Assembly (NCBI GenBank): GCA_025350705.1
Contig: JANXXH010000051.1
Span: 1-64,000, forward strand
From: Gallionella sp.
GTDB taxonomy: Bacteria > Pseudomonadota > Gammaproteobacteria > Burkholderiales > Gallionellaceae
Direction: 5' to 3'
Length of the DNA: 64,000 bases
Position 1 is the stretch's first letter; every line of letters starts with the position of its first letter. The position numbers and the translations under genes were made by a program. Below are positions 57,601-64,000 of the stretch, in pieces. Under the pieces are notes generated by a model that had not been told where the DNA came from, did no database searches, and saw only the letters and a program-made list of their open reading frames with translations.

Positions 57601-58775
57601 AGGCTGGGTGGCAGATACGCAAATTTGATGAGGTATGCGAGCTAAAGAAAGGCAAAAAGCCGATGCTGAATGCCTCGCCAGCAGACGGGTATAAACCATA
57701 TCTTGTGGCGAAATATCTTCGCGGTGCCGAGCCAGCTGAGTTTGCTTCTGTTTCGGACAGGAATTCGATTCCTGTTGGGCAGCACGAAATCATCATAATT
57801 TGTGACGGATCAAACTCTGGCGAAACATTCATAGGCTTCGACGGCATCTTGTCATCCACCATGGCGAAAATTGCACATGGTGCTGAACTCGACAATAAAT
57901 TCTTGATGCATTTTTTGGATTCGCTTTTCGAGCAATTCAACTCATCCAAGACAGGCTCTGCAATTCCCCATCTCGATTTGGCTGCTTTACGAGAGCAGAA
58001 TTTGCCAGTTCCGCCGCTTGCTGAACAGCAGCGCATCGTCGGCATCCTCGATGCGGCGTTCAACGGCATCGCCCAAGCCACCGCCAGCGCCGAACAAAAT
58101 CTGCAAAACACCCGCGCCCTGTTTGAAAGCCACCTGCAATCCGTCTTCACCCAGCGCGGTGAGGGGTGGGAAGACAAACCTTTATCGGAGTTGTGCGACA
58201 TCAAGCACGGCTTCGCCTTTAAGAGCGAGTTCTTTACCAGCGATGGCGATTACGCCCTGCTTACACCCGGCAACTTCTATGAGTCCGGTGGTTATCGAGA
58301 TCGCGGAGAGAAACAGAAATATTATGTAGGTGATATTCCGCGTGACTATGTACTGAATGAAGGAGACTTGCTGGTTGCGATGACTGAACAAGCGGCAGGT
58401 CTGCTTGGCAGCCCTATCCTTGTGCCAGAGTCAGACAGGTTCCTCCACAAACAAAGATTGGGGCTTGTCATAAAGAAACCTGATGTACCTTGGATCAATG
58501 AATTTTTTTTCCCTGTCTTCAATACACAAGCAGTGCGCAAGGAAATTCACGATGGCGCTTCCGGAGTGAAGGTGCGTCACACCTCGCCAACAAAGATTGG
58601 CGAGGTTGTGGTTTCGTTCCCAACTTCAATTTCAGTGCAGCGAAAAATAGTTTCTACGCTTGAAGAGTTGCGTGCAGAAACCCAACGCCTAGCATCCCTC
58701 TACCGCCGCAAGCTGGCCGCACTGGCGGAGTTGAAGCAGTCGCTTCTGCACCAGGCGTTCAGCGGGGCATTGTAG
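57597..58775 (+). CDS. hsdS: Type I restriction-modification specificity subunit HsdS
   Basis: HsdS recognises the two-part DNA target for the complex. The start is GTG at 57597, overlapping the hsdM stop as GTGA, and the product has 392 residues. It has two target-recognition domains, about 1-140 and 195-340, each followed by a conserved helix region (PLAEQQRIVGILDAAFNGIAQ and ISVQRKIVSTLEELRAETQ). The C-terminal KLAALAELKQSLLHQAFSGAL is typical. The target sequence cannot be read from the protein. Confidence 0.92.
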   Translation: MKAGWQIRKFDEVCELKKGKKPMLNASPADGYKPYLVAKYLRGAEPAEFASVSDRNSIPVGQHEIIIICDGSNSGETFIGFDGILSSTMAKIAHGAELDNKFLMHFLDSLFEQFNSSKTGSAIPHLDLAALREQNLPVPPLAEQQRIVGILDAAFNGIAQATASAEQNLQNTRALFESHLQSVFTQRGEGWEDKPLSELCDIKHGFAFKSEFFTSDGDYALLTPGNFYESGGYRDRGEKQKYYVGDIPRDYVLNEGDLLVAMTEQAAGLLGSPILVPESDRFLHKQRLGLVIKKPDVPWINEFFFPVFNTQAVRKEIHDGASGVKVRHTSPTKIGEVVVSFPTSISVQRKIVSTLEELRAETQRLASLYRRKLAALAELKQSLLHQAFSGAL

Positions 58776-58776
58776 A

Positions 58777-60204
58777 ATGTCGGCCATGATTACTCTCGAC
58801 ACCCTTAATCGCTGGCTCTCTGCACCTGTCGAATCCGAGCGTCTGGAATTCAAGGAAGCGAAGCAGCAGTTCGATACCACGAAACTGATGCGTTATTGCG
58901 TGGCCTTGTCCAACGAAGGCGGCGGGTATCTGGTGTTGGGCGTGACGGATAGGTTGCTGCGCCAAGTAGTAGGATCGCAGGCATTTGCTACGCCATCTCA
59001 TCTCAACGACATCAAGGCGCGCATAGTCGATAAGCTGCACATCCGGGTGGATGCGGTAGAGTTGGCGCATCCCGATGGCAGGGTGCTGGTGTTCGATATT
59101 CCTGCGCGACCGGCAGCGCATCCGCTGGATTACGATGGAGCTTATCTGATGCGCGCCGGTGAGGATCTGGTGCCAATGACGCCGGACCAATTGCGGCGCA
59201 TTTTCGCCGAGGGGCAACCGGATTGGTTTGCGCAAGCGGCTAAACAGAATGCCAGCGCCGATGAGGTTATTGCACTGCTTGATACGCAAGCGTATTTCGA
59301 TTTGTCGCGGCTACCGTATCCGACGACACGCGAGGGTGTACTGGAGCGGTTGCGCGGTGAAGGGCTGATCGAGCAAACAGAAGCGGGCTGGACGATTACG
59401 AATCTGGCTGCGATTCTGCTGGCCAAGAAGCTCGATGAGTTTTCACCTGCACTGGCGCGCAAGGCTGCACGTGTGGTGATCTACGAAGGTATCGACAAGA
59501 CCCAGACGCGTGAAGACAAGACAGGTTTGCGGGGTTATGCAGTCGGGTTCGGCAGTCTGGTGGATTTTGTTCATTCTGCGGCACCGCAGAATCGCAGTAT
59601 CGAGCAGGTGGTGCGCGAAGAAGTGAAGATGTTCCCCAAACAGGCGCTACGCGAGCTGATCGCCAATGCGCTGGTGCATCAAGATTTCCAAGCCTCCGGT
59701 GCGTCAGTAATGATCGAGATGTATGCGGATCGCGTGGAGATCTCCAATCCGGGGACGCCGCCGATCAGAGTGGAACGTTTTATTGACGAGTATCGTTCCC
59801 GCAACGAACGCTTGGCCGACTTGATGCGGCGCTTGGGTATTTGCGAGGAGAAGGGCAGCGGGGTAGATAAGGTGGTGAAGGCAGCGGAAGTCTTTCAACT
59901 TCCAGCCCCCGATTTCCGCGTTGGTGAGTTGCGCACGACGGCAATCCTGTTTGCGCATCAGGATTTTGCATCCATGAGCAAGGTAGACCGGATTCGGGCG
60001 TGTTACCAGCATTGCTGTTTGATGTATGTGAGTAACCAGCGCATGTCGAATCAGTCATTACGTGAGCGGTTTGGCTTGCCGGAGTCCAAGGCGGCAACGG
60101 TCTCCTTGGTAATCGGTGCGACCAAGGAAGAAAAGCTGATCAAGGCGGATGAGACTGAAACCAGCTCGACCCGTTATGCTCGCTACCTGCCGTTCTGGGC
60201 CTGA
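58777..60204 (+). CDS. AlbA_2 (Schlafen-type) domain / HATPase-like protein in the hsd locus
   Basis: A 475-residue protein. The N-terminal AlbA_2 domain has the pattern ESERLEFKEAKQQFDTTKLMRYCVALSNEGGGYLVLGV, found in Schlafen-like nucleic-acid-binding proteins. The central part (ALRELIANALVHQDF ... ADRVEISNPG ... KGSGVDKVV) looks like a GHKL-type ATPase (HATPase_c_4). A C-terminal winged-helix-like tail follows. Such proteins often sit in type I restriction loci and may regulate them or act in defence; the exact role is unknown. It starts 1 bp after the hsdS stop and so is co-transcribed with hsdMS. Confidence 0.85.
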   Translation: MSAMITLDTLNRWLSAPVESERLEFKEAKQQFDTTKLMRYCVALSNEGGGYLVLGVTDRLLRQVVGSQAFATPSHLNDIKARIVDKLHIRVDAVELAHPDGRVLVFDIPARPAAHPLDYDGAYLMRAGEDLVPMTPDQLRRIFAEGQPDWFAQAAKQNASADEVIALLDTQAYFDLSRLPYPTTREGVLERLRGEGLIEQTEAGWTITNLAAILLAKKLDEFSPALARKAARVVIYEGIDKTQTREDKTGLRGYAVGFGSLVDFVHSAAPQNRSIEQVVREEVKMFPKQALRELIANALVHQDFQASGASVMIEMYADRVEISNPGTPPIRVERFIDEYRSRNERLADLMRRLGICEEKGSGVDKVVKAAEVFQLPAPDFRVGELRTTAILFAHQDFASMSKVDRIRACYQHCCLMYVSNQRMSNQSLRERFGLPESKAATVSLVIGATKEEKLIKADETETSSTRYARYLPFWA

Positions 60205-60489
60205 GAGTGTTTTAACGCTAAACCGCTAAACTCGGATATGCGACAAAAAATACTTATAAAACATATCATTAAGTGTTTTAACGCAAAACCGATAAAGCCG
60301 CGAAATTGAAGGGGTTAACGCCTACAAAACAAGAAGCCTCGATGCATCCACCGAGGCCACTTGCCGACCGGGAATCCCCAATCCGTTAACTTGTTGGAGC
60401 ATTGTAGGGCAATATTGCCCTATGGAAAACCCGTGTAGTGCGATGGATTACCTGAGTACCTGACGAATAACTTGACTGATACTTGACTG
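60205..60489. promoter_or_regulatory. Leader of hsdR with direct repeats and palindromes
   Basis: A gap of 285 bp. The 25-bp direct repeat AGTGTTTTAACGC(T/A)AAACCG(C/A)TAAA occurs at 60206-60230 and 60272-60296. A GCCTCG/CGAGGC hairpin (60336-60357) may end hsdMS transcripts. TAGGGCAATATTGCCCTA (60405-60422) is a perfect 18-bp palindrome. ACTTGACTGAT is duplicated exactly in tandem (60470-60480, 60481-60491), the second copy running into the hsdR start codon. The layout suggests hsdR is controlled separately. Confidence 0.65.
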
Positions 60490-62829
60490 ATGAACGAAGC
60501 CGAAACCCGCGCCGAACACATCGACCCTGCCTTACGTGCCGCAGGCTGGGGCGTGGCAGAGGGCAGCCGCGTGATGCGCGAGTACCGCATCACCGAGGGG
60601 CGCTTGCAGGGGGCGGGGCAGCGGGCGAAGCCGGAGATCGCGGACTATGTGCTGGTGTTCCGCAACCACAAGCTGGCGGTGATCGAGGCCAAGCGCCGCG
60701 ACTTGCCTTACACCGAAGGTCTGGCGCAGGCCAAGCAGTATGCGGGCAAGATCGGCACGCGTTTTACCTACGCCACCAACGGGCTGCGCATCTACGGTGT
60801 GGATATGCAGAGCGGGGTGGAGGGCGATGTGGATGCCTATCCGTCCCCCGAAGAATTGTGGAATCGCACGTTCGCCGTGGCGAACGACTGGCGCGAACGG
60901 TTTGCCGCCGTGCCATTCGAAGAAAGAGGTGGGACGTTCGGCACGCGCTATTATCAGGAGAGCGCGATCAATGCAGTGCTGGAGGCGATTGCCGCGAACA
61001 AGCAGCGCATCCTGCTGACGCTGGCGACGGGCACGGGCAAGACCTTCATTGCGTTCCAGTTGGCGTGGAAGCTGTTCCATGCGCGCTGGAATTTAAAACA
61101 TGATGCAGCACGCAGGCCGCGCATCTTGTTCCTCGCCGACCGCAACATTCTCGCCGACCAGGCCTTCAACTCGTTCTCGGCTTTTCCCGAGGATGCGCTG
61201 GTGCGCATCGCGCCGGAGGACATCCGCAAGAAGGGGCGCGTGCCAAAGAACGGCAGCGTGTTCTTTACCATCTTCCAAACATTTATGTCGGGGCCGCCGA
61301 AAGATGGTCATCCTTCGCCGTACTTCGGCGAGTACCCGCCGGACTTTTTCGATTTCATCGTCATCGACGAGTGCCATCGCGGCGGGGCGAACGACGAGAG
61401 CAACTGGCGCGGCATCCTCGAATATTTTGCGCCTGCGGTGCAGCTCGGCCTGACCGCGACGCCCAAGCGCAAGGACAACGTGAATACCTACGAATATTTC
61501 GGCGAGCCGGTGTATGTGTATTCGCTGAAGGAGGGCATCAACGACGGCTTCCTCACGCCGTTCCGCGTGAAGCAGTTTGCCACCACGCTGGACGAATACC
61601 GCTACACCTCGGACGACAACCTGATCGAGGGCGAGATCGAGGCGGGCAAGCTGTACGAGGAGAAGAATTTCAACCGCATCATCGAGATTGAGGCGCGCGA
61701 GCGCTACCGCGTGAAGCTGTTCATGGATTCCATCAACCAGCGCGAGAAGACGCTAGTGTTCTGTGCCAATCAGGCGCACGCGCTGGCGGTGCGTGACCTT
61801 ATCAACCAGATGAAGAGCGCCAGCACCGATCCGAACTATTGCGTGCGGGTGACGGCGAACGACGGGGAGCGCGGCGAGCAATTCCTGCGCGACTTCCAGG
61901 ATAACGAGAAGAGCATACCGACCATCCTCACTACGTCGCAGAAACTTTCTACCGGCGTGGATGCGCGCAACGTGCGCAACATCGTGCTGATGCGGACTAT
62001 CAATTCGATGATCGAATTCAAACAGATCATCGGGCGCGGCACGCGGCTATATGACGGGAAAGACTACTTCACGATCTACGATTTCGTGAAGGCGCACCAT
62101 CTCTTCAATGACCCGGAGTGGGATGGTGAGCCGATCGAGGTTGGTGACGGCGGCGACAAAGTTTTCCCGCCCATTGCACCGAAGCCGCAGCCTGAGGCCA
62201 AACAGCCGCGTGCTGAATACGAAGCGAAGAAAAAAGTGCGGGTCAAATTGCGAGACGGCAAGGAGCGCACTATCCAGCACATTTCGGTGACGACCTTCTG
62301 GGGGCCGGATGGCAAGCCGATTTCCGCCGCAGAATTTTTGACGCTGCTGTTCGGCCAGTTGCCGGAGTTCTTCAAGGACGAAGACGAGTTACGCGCCCTC
62401 TGGAGTCTGCCGGACACGCGCAAGAAGCTGCTTGAAGGGCTGGCGGAAAAAGGCTTCGGCAAGGATCAACTGGGCGAGATGCAGAAGATCATCGACGCCG
62501 AGAACAGCGACCTGTTCGACGTGCTGGCGCATGTGGCCTTTGCGATGCAGCCGATCAGCCGCAAGGAGCGCGCGGGGGTGGCTCACAGAGAAGTGCATGA
62601 ACGCTTCAGCGACAAGCAACAAGCCTTCCTCGATTTTGTGCTGGCGCATTACGTGCAGGAAGGCGTGGAAGAACTGGAGCAGGAAAAACTCACCAAGCTG
62701 TTGCGGCTGCGCTATCACGACTCCATTTCTGATGCAGTCGCCGATCTGGGCGGAGATATTACAGAGATACGCAATTTGTTTAGCGGCTTCCAGCGCTTTT
62801 TATATCAAGGCGTGACCGCTTCGCCCTGA
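60490..62829 (+). CDS. hsdR: Type I restriction endonuclease subunit HsdR (EcoEI type)
   Basis: HsdR cuts unmodified DNA after ATP-driven translocation. The 779-residue protein has the nuclease core near residues 48-72 (KPEIADYVLVFRNHKLAVIEAK, the D...ExK motif), helicase motif I LATGTGKTFIA, motif II VIDECHRGG, GLTATPKRKD and motif VI IIGRGTRL. The C-terminal helical region is of the EcoEI kind that docks to the methyltransferase. It appears intact, while hsdM in the same locus is frameshifted. No good Shine-Dalgarno is seen; the start lies in an 11-bp tandem repeat. An active HsdR without HsdM cannot work alone, since the complex needs it. Confidence 0.94.
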   Translation: MNEAETRAEHIDPALRAAGWGVAEGSRVMREYRITEGRLQGAGQRAKPEIADYVLVFRNHKLAVIEAKRRDLPYTEGLAQAKQYAGKIGTRFTYATNGLRIYGVDMQSGVEGDVDAYPSPEELWNRTFAVANDWRERFAAVPFEERGGTFGTRYYQESAINAVLEAIAANKQRILLTLATGTGKTFIAFQLAWKLFHARWNLKHDAARRPRILFLADRNILADQAFNSFSAFPEDALVRIAPEDIRKKGRVPKNGSVFFTIFQTFMSGPPKDGHPSPYFGEYPPDFFDFIVIDECHRGGANDESNWRGILEYFAPAVQLGLTATPKRKDNVNTYEYFGEPVYVYSLKEGINDGFLTPFRVKQFATTLDEYRYTSDDNLIEGEIEAGKLYEEKNFNRIIEIEARERYRVKLFMDSINQREKTLVFCANQAHALAVRDLINQMKSASTDPNYCVRVTANDGERGEQFLRDFQDNEKSIPTILTTSQKLSTGVDARNVRNIVLMRTINSMIEFKQIIGRGTRLYDGKDYFTIYDFVKAHHLFNDPEWDGEPIEVGDGGDKVFPPIAPKPQPEAKQPRAEYEAKKKVRVKLRDGKERTIQHISVTTFWGPDGKPISAAEFLTLLFGQLPEFFKDEDELRALWSLPDTRKKLLEGLAEKGFGKDQLGEMQKIIDAENSDLFDVLAHVAFAMQPISRKERAGVAHREVHERFSDKQQAFLDFVLAHYVQEGVEELEQEKLTKLLRLRYHDSISDAVADLGGDITEIRNLFSGFQRFLYQGVTASP

Positions 62830-62985
62830 ACAAAAACTCCCGCAAACTAAGAATCGATAGACTCAGTCTCGATTGATCCGCACCGCAGTTCGTATTTCCC
62901 TGAAGGTTGTCTATAATCCATCCCGGTCACGCTTCGCTTGCGGGTGCCGGATCAATTTCTGAAACAAGCTTATCAAGGGGTAGTG

Positions 62986-63291
62986 ATGTCTGATTTGGAA
63001 GATAAGGATTATGAGCGTGAGTTTACCCGTGAACCCATGCGCGTTAAAGCGGAAATCATGATCGATGGGGGTTGGCATGATTGCGTGGTAACTAATATTT
63101 CTCCCTTCGGTGCAAGGCTGTACGCTGGCCTGAAAGCCAACCTTGGTAAGGCGGTTTCTATCAAGATCGGTGAATCTGGCAAGTTAAGTGCGACTGTTAT
63201 TTGGCTTCAGGGTGATGAGCTCGGGGTGAATTTTGACGATGACCAATCGGAGATGGCCCGCGTGTTAATTGAATTGGCGTTGCACCAATGA
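62986..63291 (+). CDS. PilZ domain protein
   Basis: A 101-residue single-domain PilZ protein that could bind cyclic di-GMP. The RxxxR motif is at residues 11-15 (REFTR) and the second motif NxSxxG in TNISPFGARLY. The start is ATG at 62986 with AAGGGG upstream; a frame from 62938 adds 16 residues with no support. It is a lone gene after the restriction locus. The target process (motility, exopolysaccharide) cannot be told from here. Confidence 0.87.
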   Translation: MSDLEDKDYEREFTREPMRVKAEIMIDGGWHDCVVTNISPFGARLYAGLKANLGKAVSIKIGESGKLSATVIWLQGDELGVNFDDDQSEMARVLIELALHQ

Positions 63292-63498
63292 TTATTACCC
63301 TTTGCCTTTGTCCGGGATTATCTTGGGCCGGTTGATGATGGCCATGCCGGGATAAGGCGCGATGCAGCGGGTATAGCAAGCAAGTAAAGAGTAGCGGTGT
63401 CGATTTCTGTTGACGTCAATAAATGGATAAGGCCTGTCCTGTTGGTCGCTGTGCCCTGGATGAATTTCCCCGCCGGTGTGCCATAAGCTACATGCGCA

Positions 63499-64000
63499 TC
63501 ACCCGCCAAAAATAACAGGATCATCGCCCGGCTTCCATACCGGGAATCTTTTCATCACTGAGGTAAATAATTCGGACGATGTGTATCTCTCCAGCCACGC
63601 GCGCAGCGCGGGGTATGGTGCGGTGGCGAACCATTCATCATCTACAGCGGCAAATTGGCGGGCGAAGGGTAGCAGCGCGGCATCGGCCAGCGTGAATGTT
63701 GCGCCCAGCACGCAGGGTGTGACGACGAGACGTTGTTCGAGTTGTTGCAGAAACTGTTCACCCGCCGCGCGGTATTCACTTTGCGGTTGTTCGGGGTATC
63801 GTTCGGGATATTTGTAGCGATCCAGGTTGTGCTTGAAGGTGGTGTCGTTCTCGATCACCCACGGCAACGCGGCCTGCACATGGCACTCGTCCATTCCCAC
63901 CCATCCATGCGGATCGTGTTGCCGCAAAACCCACAGCATGATGTCCCAGCTTTCATCTATCACTTGTCCGCCGGGCACTTTACCCTCTCGCAGCACCAGC
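63499..64000 (-). CDS. Glutathione S-transferase family protein, 5' part missing
   Basis: The C-terminal 167 residues of a glutathione transferase-like protein, open to the end of the window. The helical C-terminal domain is seen, with LREGKVPGGQVIDESWDIM and the conserved N-capping region FTLADAALLPFARQF (a TxxD-like motif). The thioredoxin-like N-terminal domain with the catalytic residue lies beyond 64000. The gap of about 200 bp on its left (63292-63498) shows no gene or clear signal. Confidence 0.85.
   Translation of the reverse strand, partial: LVLREGKVPGGQVIDESWDIMLWVLRQHDPHGWVGMDECHVQAALPWVIENDTTFKHNLDRYKYPERYPEQPQSEYRAAGEQFLQQLEQRLVVTPCVLGATFTLADAALLPFARQFAAVDDEWFATAPYPALRAWLERYTSSELFTSVMKRFPVWKPGDDPVIFGG

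Noticed and set aside
63318-63524. A 68-residue open frame on the minus strand between the PilZ and glutathione transferase genes
   Set aside because: It has no Shine-Dalgarno, overlaps the glutathione transferase end and shows no domain.

Overview
The window looks like a chromosome segment of a betaproteobacterium. The guess of a Gallionellaceae-type (Sideroxydans/Gallionella-like) member of Nitrosomonadales rests on gene content and order and on recognisable protein flavour, not on a search. Supporting points are the complete division and cell wall (dcw) cluster followed by lpxC, a DUF721 gene, an M23 peptidase and secA; the dac-dat-ybeD-lipB neighbourhood; argJ next to a DUF815 ATPase; and a class A RNase P RNA. 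Base composition is moderately GC-rich, with a few AT-richer islands.

Layout: 1-402 is the 3' end of a 2-oxoglutarate dehydrogenase E2 gene. 403-2061 holds a nest of dispersed repeats in inverted orientation around one AT-richer gene for an unknown membrane protein. 2062-8662 (minus) carries a DUF815 ATPase, argJ, a cyclic-nucleotide-binding protein, secA and an M23 peptidase. 9133-28604 (minus) is the dcw cluster in the order mraZ-rsmH-ftsL-ftsI-murE-murF-mraY-murD-ftsW-murG-murC-murB-ddl-ftsQ-ftsA-ftsZ-lpxC. Most junctions overlap by 4 nt. The cluster starts at a strong promoter overlaid with four GTGGG-type MraZ boxes at a 10-bp period. 28952-37688 (minus) holds a SEC-C/TPR/sulfotransferase protein, rnpB, lipA, an FHA membrane protein, a trypsin-like protease, lipB, ybeD, a D-amino acid aminotransferase and a PBP5-type carboxypeptidase. 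37828-41723 (plus) holds a copper chaperone, argB, a HAD nucleotidase, slmA and a DAHP synthase. 41770-46128 (minus) is a molybdenum hydroxylase operon with its maturation genes.

The right third is accessory. 46377-48919 has a phage-like DUF1353 gene, a small ORF and two tandem orphan ParA/MinD-like ATPases. A histone-H1-like DUF2934 gene, a 27-aa membrane peptide beside an MgtA-type P-type ATPase, a slipin/NfeD pair and a DUF938 methyltransferase follow. 56090-62829 is a type I restriction-modification locus: hsdM is split by a frameshift, hsdS is intact, an AlbA_2/HATPase protein sits between hsdS and hsdR, and hsdR has its own repeat-rich leader. The window closes with a PilZ protein and a truncated glutathione transferase.

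The most unusual signal is that short palindromic dispersed repeats lie inside protein genes and keep the reading frame. The clearest cases are an extra stretch of about 50 residues in MurB, about 105 residues at the FtsW N-terminus, about 20 residues at the MurG N-terminus, about 48 residues in the DUF938 methyltransferase, and three short units in HsdM. This resembles the Rickettsia palindromic elements and hits essential cell-wall genes.
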